Of a stretch of DNA of 64,000 nucleotides, positions 54,906 through 63,830 are shown piece after piece (the first letter of the stretch is position 1; each line of letters opens with the position of its first letter). The DNA comes from Alteromonas_F sp964429915 (lineage in GTDB: Bacteria; Pseudomonadota; Gammaproteobacteria; Enterobacterales; Alteromonadaceae): contig CAYSDZ010000003.1 in NCBI GenBank assembly GCA_964429915.1, forward strand, positions 103,920 through 167,919, written 5' to 3'. The translations under genes were made by a program, and so were the position numbers. Below the pieces are notes generated by a model. It searched no databases. It was not told the DNA's origin and saw only the letters and a program-made list of their open reading frames with translations.

Positions 54906-55796
54906 ATGACGAGTTCAAACCTATTCAAACAAAGCAGCAAGCTTAACCCAGTCAACATTGCGAAACGTGTTTTGGGTATAAGCACCCTAGCAAGCATCAC
55001 TTTGTTTTCGTTGCACGCCCATGCCGGAGCTTGGGTGCCAGAGGAAAATCGAGGCTATAGCAAAGTGGGCGTGCAGAGTTACTCGGCAAACAATTTCTTT
55101 GGCGACAATCCCGATTTTATCGAATTTAATGGTACCAATATTTCTTATTATGGTGAGCAAGGTCTGGGAAATAATCTGGCAATTTATGGCTCAGTCTTGT
55201 ATTCAGACATTGAACAATTCACAGCGGGGTCAGATGCAATATCATCAAGCGGTATTGCCGATGTTGAAGTGGGGTTACGTTATCAATGGATAGCTGAACC
55301 TTTTGTACTGTCTACGTCTTTGTTAGTAAAACTCCCTTATTTTTATGACGAAAACGATGACTTGCCTAGAGGCAACGGTCAAGAGGATGTGGAAGCACGC
55401 GTTTTATTTGGAAAAAGCCTGTATCCTTACGGCTATCTCGGTGTTGAATTAGGTTACCGCGCTCGCTTTGAAGCGCCATCTGATGAATACCGTTACTTAA
55501 TCGAGTACGGTTACTCATTCAATGAAAATGCGTATTTTAGAACCAAGCTTGATGGCATTCAGGCCGTAGGTAACGCTGATGCTTTAGAGCCTGATACCGA
55601 CGGTGTGGTTAACTTGTTATTTCTGCCTCAATTCGATTTAGGTACGCTTGAAGTAACTCTAGGCTGGAATTTCGGTTCTGACAGACCCCGAGAACAAGGG
55701 CGATGGGGCGTAGAAATAACGTATAACAATAACATTTTTGGCGATAACATTATTCGTGGCCAAGGTGTTCAAATAGGCGTTACAAGGACATACTAA
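54906..55796 (+). CDS. Predicted outer-membrane beta-barrel protein
   Basis: Protein of 296 aa. AAAGG lies 7 nt before the ATG at 54906, so I reject the 37-codon upstream extension. The signal peptide ends SLHAHA (about residue 40). The mature chain starts GAWVPEENRGYSKVGVQSYS and consists of alternating strands with aromatic-rich turns (YLGVELGYRARF, LEVTLGWNFGS), ending in aromatic VTRTY as barrels do. Specific family not recognised. It is the first gene of a seven-gene run, 1 bp ahead of a membrane polysaccharide synthase, so it may export or anchor that enzyme's product (inference). Confidence 0.72.
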   Translation: MTSSNLFKQSSKLNPVNIAKRVLGISTLASITLFSLHAHAGAWVPEENRGYSKVGVQSYSANNFFGDNPDFIEFNGTNISYYGEQGLGNNLAIYGSVLYSDIEQFTAGSDAISSSGIADVEVGLRYQWIAEPFVLSTSLLVKLPYFYDENDDLPRGNGQEDVEARVLFGKSLYPYGYLGVELGYRARFEAPSDEYRYLIEYGYSFNENAYFRTKLDGIQAVGNADALEPDTDGVVNLLFLPQFDLGTLEVTLGWNFGSDRPREQGRWGVEITYNNNIFGDNIIRGQGVQIGVTRTY

Positions 55797-55797
55797 G

Positions 55798-57300
55798 TTG
55801 ATAGATTTGTTCGCATGGGTAGTATTTGCTATCCATTTACTGTTGGTTGCGGCTCTGAGTGTATTTGGGCTGCATAGGCTTTCGATGGTTGTGCGTTGGT
55901 TTGTTTATGGCAAACGAAAACCTCACTTAAAAGGCGAATTTGACGCGCTTCCTAGCATAACCGTACAAATTCCCTTATATAACGAGCGATTTGTAGCTAA
56001 ACGTATTATCGAAGCCTGCGGTCGTCTACGTTACCCACGTCATCAGTTGCACGTGCAGATTGTGGATGATTCCACTGACGACACCAAGTACATTGTTGCA
56101 GAAGAAGTCGCCAAGCAAAAAGCACTAGGGCTTAACATTGAGCATATTCATCGCACCAATCGCCAAGGCTTTAAAGCAGGTGCGTTAAAGGAAGCCATGG
56201 AGCACTCGAGCGGTGAGTTCATCGCCATTTTTGATGCTGATTTTATTCCGCCTGAAAACGTACTTATCGACAATATTGGCTATTTCACTCAACCCAAGTT
56301 GGCGATGCTACAATTTCGCTGGGAGCATTTAAACCGTTATTCAAGCAAAATGACCCAGAGCCAAGCAATGATGCTAGATGCACATTTTGGATTAGAACAA
56401 CAAATTCGTTGGAGCAGTAATAAGCTGTTTAACTTCAATGGTACGGCTGGCGTGTGGCGAAAAACGGCCATTTACGATGCTGGAAATTGGAGTGCCGACA
56501 CACTAACTGAAGATTTAGACTTAAGTTACCGTGCTCAAATGCGGGGTTGGGAGATGCTGTATTTAAACGACGTCGTTTGTCCCGGTGAACTTCCTGCAAA
56601 TTTAAATGCGTTTAAAAGCCAGCAACACCGATGGGCTAAAGGCGGCTTGCAAGTCATGCGCAAGTTATTCAAACCCATTTGGCGACATTCAGCTCCGTTT
56701 ACTTTAAAACTGGAAGCGAGTTTCCATTTAGCCAATAACTTGGCTTATTTTTTAATGCTCATCGATACTCTGTTTTTTTTATTACCCAGTCTTTTTATAC
56801 GAGACTATTTCCAACTTGGCCCCTTGTTATGGCTAGACATTATATTAATGTTTTTTTCTACATTTGGTCATCTTATTTATTTGTTTTTTGGACAAGTCGC
56901 ACTGGGGCATTCAAAGCGTACCGCTCTAGTTTTTATTCCTCGTCTTATGCTGCTAGGTATACAGTTAGCATTTAACAACGCTCGGGCTGGGTTTGAAGCA
57001 CTCATCGATCATCAAAGCGAGTTCGTACGCACCCCTAAAAGCGGCGAGCAAAATGCTGAAAAGAATGCTGAAAAAAGTGTCCGACAAACCATATCTGTAA
57101 CATCTTCGTCGTCTGGCTATCGCGCCATTGTGCCAAATAGTTCGGTGATCGAACTCTTTGTAGCCATTACTTATAGCATCGTATTTATCTGGGCGATGGC
57201 AAATGAAGTGTGGGTAATGATGCCGTTTTTACTTGTTCTGATTGTGGGCTTTTTTACCACAGCAGTAGATAGCATCAAGCACAAGTTAAAACCCGATTAG
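55798..57300 (+). CDS. Membrane glycosyltransferase family 2, cellulose-synthase/CslA-like
   Basis: Processive-type GT2 of 500 aa. It has an N-terminal membrane segment (about 1-25), then the catalytic domain with D90-D91 in VDDSTDDT, FDADF (146-148), TEDLDLS near 237 and QQHRW near 275-279 (the D,D,D,QxxRW signature). At least four C-terminal membrane segments follow. It resembles bacterial relatives of plant glucomannan/CslA synthases and BcsA, without a PilZ domain. TTG start 1 bp after the barrel stop, with AAGGA 10 nt upstream. Product glycan unknown. Confidence 0.87.
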   Translation: MIDLFAWVVFAIHLLLVAALSVFGLHRLSMVVRWFVYGKRKPHLKGEFDALPSITVQIPLYNERFVAKRIIEACGRLRYPRHQLHVQIVDDSTDDTKYIVAEEVAKQKALGLNIEHIHRTNRQGFKAGALKEAMEHSSGEFIAIFDADFIPPENVLIDNIGYFTQPKLAMLQFRWEHLNRYSSKMTQSQAMMLDAHFGLEQQIRWSSNKLFNFNGTAGVWRKTAIYDAGNWSADTLTEDLDLSYRAQMRGWEMLYLNDVVCPGELPANLNAFKSQQHRWAKGGLQVMRKLFKPIWRHSAPFTLKLEASFHLANNLAYFLMLIDTLFFLLPSLFIRDYFQLGPLLWLDIILMFFSTFGHLIYLFFGQVALGHSKRTALVFIPRLMLLGIQLAFNNARAGFEALIDHQSEFVRTPKSGEQNAEKNAEKSVRQTISVTSSSSGYRAIVPNSSVIELFVAITYSIVFIWAMANEVWVMMPFLLVLIVGFFTTAVDSIKHKLKPD

Positions 57301-57358
57301 TCAGCAAGATCATGTTCAAGTTGCAATTAACGTTAACATACCATTAGGTCAGTCTGCT

Positions 57359-58708
57359 TTGGCTAAACATTTTGCTCTGGCTAGTAAGAATGTAACGACA
57401 TCAATCGCTCTCTTTTTCGCGATTGTTTTTGTTGTGCTTGCTTATCCTTTATCAAACATCTATATCCAATCATCTGACTACCAACAATACTTAGGGCTGC
57501 TTACTGTATTTCAATTTAGCGGACTGGCCTTGTGTATGTTAGCGGTATGGCGTGGAACAATAATAAACACCGGTCAACTCAAACTGGTTGTTATTGTGGG
57601 TATTTTGCTAAGGGTATTACTCATTCCCGTTGATCATTACACATCGAACGATGTTGATCGTTATCTTTTTGATGGCTTTATTGCGTTTTCAGGGTTCGAC
57701 CCCTATACCGTGAGCCACGATGCGAGCCAGTTTTCTGAAGTCATTAAGGACTGGGCTCCCCCGAAGGAACACCTAAAGTACACTACGCTTTATCCGCCTC
57801 TTGCTTTAGTCTTGTTTACATTTGCTGCCAGCTTTGGTGCTGAATTAGCCCCCTTTGTATGGAAAAGTATGACGACACTGGCAAGCTTATTAATACTGTT
57901 TATCGGTCATCGGGTGTTGAAAAGAACAAACCAGCTCCAGCACTTCCCCTTAATTGCCTTATCACCTATTCTCATCTTGGAAACGGGCGTTGGTGTGCAT
58001 CTCGATGTTTTTGCTGCACTTTGTGTCATGTTCTGTCTTTATTTTTTCATTCAAAAGCGTTGGGGTTTTGTTGGGGTCGTCATTGGCCTAGGCACATTAA
58101 TAAAGTTATTTCCCCTGGTTTTGGTCGGTCCCCTGTTCTTATTTTCACCCCAATTGTCACAAAAAGTAAAACTCCTTCTTGGACTCATCGCTACGCTAGG
58201 CATTGGCTATGGCACCGCCTTTTTTGTAGGCTGGACACCCATAGGCAGCTTAGGTGTATTTTTTGAAAAGTTCAGATTCGGCTCTCCCCTTTTCACTGTA
58301 TTAGAACATGCACTTAATCCGAACGCCTTACTGCTTACTGTTGTCAGTCTTCTTGTCATTGGGTATGCCCTACTCGCTGTCTACGCGTTGCATGCCGGTA
58401 AACAGCAAAACCAAAACAAGCTCTATCACGCGTTACAGTGGGCATTAAGTTTACCTTTACTGTTGGGGCCCGTCGTTTATCCTTGGTATCTAATGGCGCT
58501 TATTCCTTTACTTGCCATTTCGCCTAATCGATGGCTATTAGGATGGACACTGCTTTTACCACTTACCTACGAAGTGTTGGGTCAATGGGTATGCTGTCAG
58601 AATTGGCAACCCAAGGCTTGGCCGCTAGCTATTTTAACCATAAGTGCGTTAATTTGTGCAATCAGCACAATTTTTAACAATAAAATTCGGCTTTCCTCGG
58701 TCTCCTAA
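57359..58708 (+). CDS. GT87-like polyprenyl-phosphate-dependent membrane glycosyltransferase
   Basis: Polytopic protein of 449 aa with 10-12 hydrophobic segments. After the second segment the loop HYTSNDVDRYLFDGFIAFSG has the acidic/aromatic pattern of GT-C fold mannosyltransferases (DUF2029/GT87). It is followed by DPYT and TTLYPPLALVLF. Such enzymes use polyprenyl-phosphate sugars at the periplasmic face. The donor could be made by the GT2 at 61147 in the same cluster. TTG start with AGG about 11 nt upstream. Donor and acceptor are not known. Confidence 0.78.
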   Translation: MAKHFALASKNVTTSIALFFAIVFVVLAYPLSNIYIQSSDYQQYLGLLTVFQFSGLALCMLAVWRGTIINTGQLKLVVIVGILLRVLLIPVDHYTSNDVDRYLFDGFIAFSGFDPYTVSHDASQFSEVIKDWAPPKEHLKYTTLYPPLALVLFTFAASFGAELAPFVWKSMTTLASLLILFIGHRVLKRTNQLQHFPLIALSPILILETGVGVHLDVFAALCVMFCLYFFIQKRWGFVGVVIGLGTLIKLFPLVLVGPLFLFSPQLSQKVKLLLGLIATLGIGYGTAFFVGWTPIGSLGVFFEKFRFGSPLFTVLEHALNPNALLLTVVSLLVIGYALLAVYALHAGKQQNQNKLYHALQWALSLPLLLGPVVYPWYLMALIPLLAISPNRWLLGWTLLLPLTYEVLGQWVCCQNWQPKAWPLAILTISALICAISTIFNNKIRLSSVS

Positions 58709-58737
58709 AACAGCAATTTGTAAGTTTTGGAGATTTA

Positions 58738-61101
58738 ATGATGTTTGCAGCCATTTCTCGCTATACGCATTGGTTACATACTCAGTGGCCGTCAGGCACA
58801 CCAGAAAAAATGCCCCTTATTAATGACGATGGCACCACCTCTTTATCGGGCACCTACGTAGTCGGCGACCTTACTGGCAAACCTCTCCTTAAGTTGTCTT
58901 CCGATTCAGGCACAAAAGCAGTAAAACGCATAGTCGCTGACCGTAGTTTCACGCAACGAAGTCAATCTTCCGATGTCATTGATGTTGTCATTATCGGCGG
59001 TGGTGTAAGCGGATTTGCTGCTGCTATCGAAGCTAAAAAGCAAGGGCTCAATGCAGTGCTGCTTGAGGCCAGTGAAGCATTTTCAACCATTGCGAATTTC
59101 CCAAAAAATAAACCTATCTATACGTACCCTAGCGATATGACACCAGAGGGAGAACTGACCTTTGACAGCGATGTTTCAAGCAAGGAAAAGCTATACACGC
59201 ATTTGATGGAAAAAGCGAGAGAGCACAGTATTCAGCCTGTTTTGGCGGTTGCCTCTCATATTCAGCGTCGATCTCAGACCTTGGAAGTCGTGGTAGAAGG
59301 ACAAACGAATTTACTAGCCCATCGAGTGATCATCGCTATAGGCCGCTCAGGCAAATTCAGACAGCTGGATATACCCGGTTTCTCATCTGACAAAGTGGTG
59401 AACCGCTTACATGACCCCAGCATTTATAAAGATCAGGATGTATTAGTGATAGGCGGTGGTGATAGCGCGCTAGAGGCCGCCATTGCCACCGCGGAAAACG
59501 AGGCAAAAGTAACATTAGCCTATCGTCGCGCTGAATTTACTCGTCCGAAACAAGATAACATCGACAAAGTGAAACAACTCGAAGCAACAGGAAAGCTAAA
59601 GGTTGAAATGAATACCGATGTGTCAGAAATACAAGCTAATAGCGTCAGTTTGCGCCAATCAGATAAGGAAAAACGCACTATTGCCAACGATGTCGTTTTA
59701 TCCATGCTAGGTCGAGAAGCGCCGTTAGATTTTTTTAGACGCAGTAAAATGGCGATTACTGGAGAAAGCACCTTGTCGGGTTGGATAGCGTTCGCGCTGT
59801 TTATCGCATTTTGTGTTGCTGTCTACGATTGGAAGAATTTTGGTTTCATTGAAGGCTTATGGGGACAAAGCTCCTTCCCTTACAACATGGACTCGGTTAT
59901 CTCGAATTGGGGGGCATGGTGGGAAAGCCAGGTTAACGACCGAACGAGCCTAATCGGTGTGCTCGCCACCTCTATGAAAAGCCGCTCTTTTTACTACACA
60001 CTTTTGTATACAAGCGTGATTGGCGTCTTTGGTTGGCGACGTATACAACGCAGAAACACGCCGTATGTAACCAGACAAACTTGGACGCTGTTTCTTGTAC
60101 AGCTTTTCCCCTTATTTTTGCTTCCCGAGATATTTTTACCGTGGATGGGCTACCTCGGCGTTTACGATGCAGGCATTGGTAAAACCATCGCTGACCATTT
60201 ATTCCCAAGTTATGTCTCTGCGGCCGATCTCGCTGCACACAACTGGCCAGACTGGGGCCACCCACGTGCATACTGGCACGCTTACGGTTTCATTTTGGCT
60301 TGGCCGTTAAGCGTATGGAATGTATTTAGCGCTCATCCCATGACAGGTGGGCCACTGTATACATGGATCGTAATCAGCCTTATTCAGACCTTCGTGATCA
60401 TTCCCTTCATTGTAATCAAGTGGGGAAAAGGCGCGTATTGCGGTTGGCTATGTTCTTGTGGCGCGATGGCTGAAACCATGGGAGATACACAGCGCCATAA
60501 AATGCCACATGGACCTTTTTGGAACAAATTGAACATGCTGGGCCAAGCTATTTTACTCGTGGCTTTCATTATGTTGTTCATTCGCATTGGCGCATGGGTG
60601 TTCCCTGAAAGTTGGATGAGTACAAAGTTTGCTTTCTTGCTAGAAGGAAAAAACAGTCACGGTGCAACCGTTAATCCAGTGAGCTGGAAATGGACAGTCG
60701 ATATTCTTCTAGGTGGGATATTAGGGGTGGGTTTGTACTTTAAGTTTTCCGGCAGAACATGGTGTCGTTTTGCCTGCCCGCTTGCTGCGCTTATGCACAT
60801 TTACGCTCGCTTTAGCCGCTTTAGAATTTTTGCCGAAAAAAGTAAATGTATCAGCTGTAATGCCTGTACCAGTGTGTGTCATCAAGGTATCGATGTAATG
60901 AGCTTTGCCAATAAAGGCGAGGCCATGAAAGACCCTCAATGTGTGCGCTGTTCAGCCTGCGTTTCTTCCTGCCCAACTGGCGTACTGAGTTTTGGTGAAA
61001 TAAACCCTAAAACGGGTGAAGTGCTACGCAAAGACAAGCTTGCAGCCAGTCCAGTGCGTATTGCAGAAGCCGATAAAATAGACATTAAAGAAGTGGTTTA
61101 G
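58738..61101 (+). CDS. Flavin reductase - NapH/CcoG-like 4Fe-4S membrane fusion protein
   Basis: A 787-aa multidomain redox protein. Residues 38-66 (GTYVVGDLTGKPLLKL) look like the GD motif that normally ends a thioredoxin-reductase-type flavoprotein. It is followed by an FAD-binding start (VVIIGGGVSGFAAA, 84-96), IANFPKNKPIYTYP, and an NAD(P)-binding site (VLVIGGGDSALEAAIA, about 237-252). No CxxC redox pair is present. From about 345 on there are several membrane segments with CGWLCSCG and WCRFACP. The C-terminus has two CxxCxxCxxxC clusters (CISCNACTSVC, CVRCSACVSSC). It probably moves electrons from NAD(P)H through flavin to Fe-S centres at the membrane. The acceptor is unknown. Confidence 0.85.
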   Translation: MMFAAISRYTHWLHTQWPSGTPEKMPLINDDGTTSLSGTYVVGDLTGKPLLKLSSDSGTKAVKRIVADRSFTQRSQSSDVIDVVIIGGGVSGFAAAIEAKKQGLNAVLLEASEAFSTIANFPKNKPIYTYPSDMTPEGELTFDSDVSSKEKLYTHLMEKAREHSIQPVLAVASHIQRRSQTLEVVVEGQTNLLAHRVIIAIGRSGKFRQLDIPGFSSDKVVNRLHDPSIYKDQDVLVIGGGDSALEAAIATAENEAKVTLAYRRAEFTRPKQDNIDKVKQLEATGKLKVEMNTDVSEIQANSVSLRQSDKEKRTIANDVVLSMLGREAPLDFFRRSKMAITGESTLSGWIAFALFIAFCVAVYDWKNFGFIEGLWGQSSFPYNMDSVISNWGAWWESQVNDRTSLIGVLATSMKSRSFYYTLLYTSVIGVFGWRRIQRRNTPYVTRQTWTLFLVQLFPLFLLPEIFLPWMGYLGVYDAGIGKTIADHLFPSYVSAADLAAHNWPDWGHPRAYWHAYGFILAWPLSVWNVFSAHPMTGGPLYTWIVISLIQTFVIIPFIVIKWGKGAYCGWLCSCGAMAETMGDTQRHKMPHGPFWNKLNMLGQAILLVAFIMLFIRIGAWVFPESWMSTKFAFLLEGKNSHGATVNPVSWKWTVDILLGGILGVGLYFKFSGRTWCRFACPLAALMHIYARFSRFRIFAEKSKCISCNACTSVCHQGIDVMSFANKGEAMKDPQCVRCSACVSSCPTGVLSFGEINPKTGEVLRKDKLAASPVRIAEADKIDIKEVV

Positions 61102-61146
61102 TGCTGTTTGCGTTGGTAAAGAAATGAGATTTTTAAGGAGTAAGTC

Positions 61147-61893
61147 ATGATTGATAGATTTACGATAAGCGCAATCATTCCAGCGCTAAATGAAGAAAAT
61201 GCAATTGCGAAAGTGATACACGGGCTGTGGGCGCTCAAAAATGAAGATGGCAGTGCTGTTATCGACAATGTTGTGGTGTGTGACAACGGCTCAACCGATC
61301 ATACCGCGAAAAACGCTGAACAAGCCGGTGCAATAGTCGTAAAGGAAAATCAGGCCGGTTACGGACGAGCCTGCCTTAGCGCACTCACCGTAATGCCACG
61401 TAACACAGACATCGTGCTGTTTGTTGATGGTGACGATTCCTGTTTTATTGAACAGGCAATACCCTTGCTAAAAGGTATTGTAGCAGGGTATGACATCACA
61501 ATAGGGTCGCGTACGTTGGGACAAATCGAACGTGGGGCGCTTACCTTGCCGCAACGTTTCGGAAACTGGCTAGCCGCAAAATTAATCGATCAATTGTGGA
61601 ATGAAAAAATCAGTGACTTAGGGCCATTTCGGGCTATTCGTACTGAAGCTCTGCAAACGCTTTGTATGCAAGATGAGAAGTTTGGCTGGACAGTAGAAAT
61701 GCAAATCAAAGCCATTCAAAAAGGCTTATTGATGAATGAGTATCCAGTCGATAGTAAAGTGCGAATTGGCCAATCAAAGATAAGCGGTACGGTTTTGGGT
61801 ACATTGGGCGCAGCCAAAGGCATATTAGGTATGATTTTCACTTTGCGCTTGCGTCAGTCTTTTCTCTACAACTCAATCATAAGGCAGCAGTAG
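61147..61893 (+). CDS. Glycosyltransferase family 2, polyprenyl-phosphate sugar synthase-like
   Basis: GT2 of 248 aa resembling DPM1/DPG synthases. ISAIIPALNEENAIAKVI opens the fold, VVVCDNGSTDHT is the nucleotide site, and LFVDGDDSC is the metal-binding motif. SRTLGQIERGALTLPQRFGN and DLGPFRAIR are typical of this group. No membrane segment is seen. A strong AAGGAG is 6 nt before the ATG. It could make the polyprenyl-phosphate sugar used by the GT87-like protein two genes upstream (inference). Its stop shares one base with the next start. Confidence 0.85.
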   Translation: MIDRFTISAIIPALNEENAIAKVIHGLWALKNEDGSAVIDNVVVCDNGSTDHTAKNAEQAGAIVVKENQAGYGRACLSALTVMPRNTDIVLFVDGDDSCFIEQAIPLLKGIVAGYDITIGSRTLGQIERGALTLPQRFGNWLAAKLIDQLWNEKISDLGPFRAIRTEALQTLCMQDEKFGWTVEMQIKAIQKGLLMNEYPVDSKVRIGQSKISGTVLGTLGAAKGILGMIFTLRLRQSFLYNSIIRQQ

Positions 61894-62702
61894 TGATGTT
61901 ACTTTTTTTCAATGCTCTCTCGCGCATTTTGTATTTTTCTACTTTGATTACTTGCTTGTCGTTTTCGTTTGGCATATTCGCAAAAACCAGTGACACCATC
62001 GACCACAGCAAATGGCAACGAATTCTGGATAGTTATTTGATAACGGAACAGATAGGGAATGAAAAAAGCGAACATCACTATTTTAAATATGGCGCAGTGA
62101 GTGACGAAGACTTTGCATTGCTTGAAGAATACATCGAAGACATGCAAGACATCGATATAACTCATTACGCGCCAGATGAGCAATTTGCTTATTGGATTAA
62201 TGTTTACAATGCAGTGACGATTGCTCTAGTGGTCGAAAGCTACCCTGTTGCGTCTATTATGCAAATAGGCAGTGTTGAAGGTAAAGGGCCGTGGGATGAC
62301 CCCAGTTTTGAAACCGCCACACGCACGCTTACTTTAAACGATATTGAGCATGGTATTTTACGTAAACAATTTGCAGATGCACGCGTTCATTACGCAGTAA
62401 ATTGTGCAAGCTTAGGCTGTCCAAATTTATCGCCAAAAGCATTTACCGCGAAAAACCTAGAGCAGCAGCTTCAGTCTGGGGCAGTATCGTTCATCAATTC
62501 CAATAAAGGCGTTCAATTGATTGGTGATAACTTGGTGCTTTCGAGCATTTATTCTTGGTTTATAAGTGACTTTGGGGGTAATGAAGACAGCTTGCTTAAA
62601 CACTTAAGCAAACATGCCAATACCGATTTAAGCAATCAACTAAGCCATCACTTCGGGCCCATTAAGTACGATTATAACTGGAAGCTCAATGAGTTTAACT
62701 GA
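61893..62702 (+). CDS. Secreted DUF547 protein
   Basis: DUF547 family protein of about 269 aa. The signal peptide covers roughly residues 1-30 (LITCLSFSFGIFA). The family motifs are seen: EQFAYWINVYNAVTIALV; GKGPWDDPSFE; LTLNDIEHGILRK; and VHYAVNCASLGCPNLSPKAF, which resembles a papain/transglutaminase-like Cys-His arrangement. GTG at 61893 has AAGG 8 nt upstream; ATG at 61896 is the alternative. Function unknown; the fold suggests a peptidase or transglutaminase-like activity in the periplasm. Overlaps the preceding gene by 1 bp. Confidence 0.87.
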   Translation: MMLLFFNALSRILYFSTLITCLSFSFGIFAKTSDTIDHSKWQRILDSYLITEQIGNEKSEHHYFKYGAVSDEDFALLEEYIEDMQDIDITHYAPDEQFAYWINVYNAVTIALVVESYPVASIMQIGSVEGKGPWDDPSFETATRTLTLNDIEHGILRKQFADARVHYAVNCASLGCPNLSPKAFTAKNLEQQLQSGAVSFINSNKGVQLIGDNLVLSSIYSWFISDFGGNEDSLLKHLSKHANTDLSNQLSHHFGPIKYDYNWKLNEFN

Positions 62703-63399
62703 TCAAACGAAAGTACACCTTGTGCAAGCATGGCCAACTCTAGTCATTTTTTGCAAACGTCCGACACTGCAACAAGGCAAACAACGCCTTGCTCAAACGA
62801 TTGGCGCAACACCTGCCCTTGCTATTGCTAAAGCCATGTTGGCCTGTGCATTGGAAGATGCAAGATCGTGGCAAGGGCCCGTTGTCTTGGCCGTGTCTTC
62901 TTCAACCGATATGTCTTGGGCAGGTCGTTTAATGGACGAAAAAGCAGAAGTAATGTGTCAAGGAAGAGGTAATTTGGGAGAGCGCTTACATACCATAGAT
63001 AATCAGCTAAGGGCACAAGGACATCAAAGTATTGTTTATATTGGAACCGATGCACCGGCGCTATTACCCATGCATTTTCAAAGTATTTGTCAGTTACTTA
63101 GCGAGCATAGTTTTGCATTCAGTAAAGCGAATGATGGCGGAGTCACTATTATGGGAGGCAATCAACCTTGGCCGCCACTGGCTGAGCTACCATGGAGCAC
63201 ATCACAACTAGGCGATGCGCTTATACAAGCAAGCCAAGCTACAGGATCAGTCGGCTTGTGCGAAAAAAGTTACGATATTGATATAGAGAGCGACTTAATA
63301 AATCTGCTGTCAGATCTTCAAATGGATAAACGAAAAGCAAGACAGTTTTTGTTGAATGTGATCAAAGAAACAGGTGTCGTCGACGTCTTTACGTTGTAG
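62689..63399 (+). CDS. DUF2064/TIGR04282-type nucleotidyl- or glycosyltransferase
   Basis: GT-A-like protein of 236 aa. It opens with LVIFCKRPTLQQGKQRLAQTIG, the KxPxxGxxKTRL-like signature of the family called 'TIGR04282 arsenosugar biosynthesis glycosyltransferase'. VYIGTDAPALLPMHFQ contains the acidic metal site. The arsenosugar partners ArsM and ArsS are not in the window, so that role is not supported here. The ATG is 14 bp inside the DUF547 gene. Last gene of the seven-gene run; converges on the DUF2177 gene with a 2 bp gap. Confidence 0.83.
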   Translation: MSLTDQTKVHLVQAWPTLVIFCKRPTLQQGKQRLAQTIGATPALAIAKAMLACALEDARSWQGPVVLAVSSSTDMSWAGRLMDEKAEVMCQGRGNLGERLHTIDNQLRAQGHQSIVYIGTDAPALLPMHFQSICQLLSEHSFAFSKANDGGVTIMGGNQPWPPLAELPWSTSQLGDALIQASQATGSVGLCEKSYDIDIESDLINLLSDLQMDKRKARQFLLNVIKETGVVDVFTL

Positions 63400-63401
63400 T
63401 T

Positions 63402-63830
63402 TCAGCTATTTCTTCTGCACTGAAAACCATGCCACCCTGCCAATGCTGCTGTGCCAGTTAAAGCCGTTCCCCACCCCCAATCAATGAGCATTATTTTTAA
63501 GGTGATACCTTCGATAACGCTATAACTGGTTAAGTTATACGCCCCGTAGCTTGCCAAACCCAATAACGCACCATCTATCGCCGCGTACAAGGCCCTTTTG
63601 TCTCGGTTAGCAACTACGGCTAGTACAAAAATTACCGCGCCATACATAAAGTAGAACACCACCCACGGCCAAGTAACAAACTGGTTTCGAAGAACATTAG
63701 CCATTTCTTTTTTGTACCAGCTTTCAGCAATCACACCAAACCATAGTGCATCCAATAGGGCAATGGCTAAAAAGATAGCGAGTAACGACACCGTAATGTT
63801 ACTTGCAAAGCGTTTTATTTTTTTTAACAC
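63402..63830 (-). CDS. DUF2177 family membrane protein
   Basis: Four-helix integral membrane protein of 142 aa. The first helix has LAIFLAIALLDALWFGVI, then FYFMYGAVIFVLAVVAN, DGALLGLASYGAYNLTSYSVI and a last helix with LIDWGWGTALTGTAALAG, matching the DUF2177 pattern (DxxWFG, GAxYxxTN-like, DxxWG). Start is a GTG: an in-frame TAA lies three codons upstream, and AGGA is about 10 nt before it. Function unknown. The 170 bp beyond it to the window end shows no further gene. Confidence 0.85.
   Translation of the reverse strand: MLKKIKRFASNITVSLLAIFLAIALLDALWFGVIAESWYKKEMANVLRNQFVTWPWVVFYFMYGAVIFVLAVVANRDKRALYAAIDGALLGLASYGAYNLTSYSVIEGITLKIMLIDWGWGTALTGTAALAGWHGFQCRRNS

Noticed and set aside
62689..63399. 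Arsenosugar biosynthesis operon
   Set aside because: Only the generic DUF2064 family name points there; no ArsM, ArsS or other arsenic genes are present.
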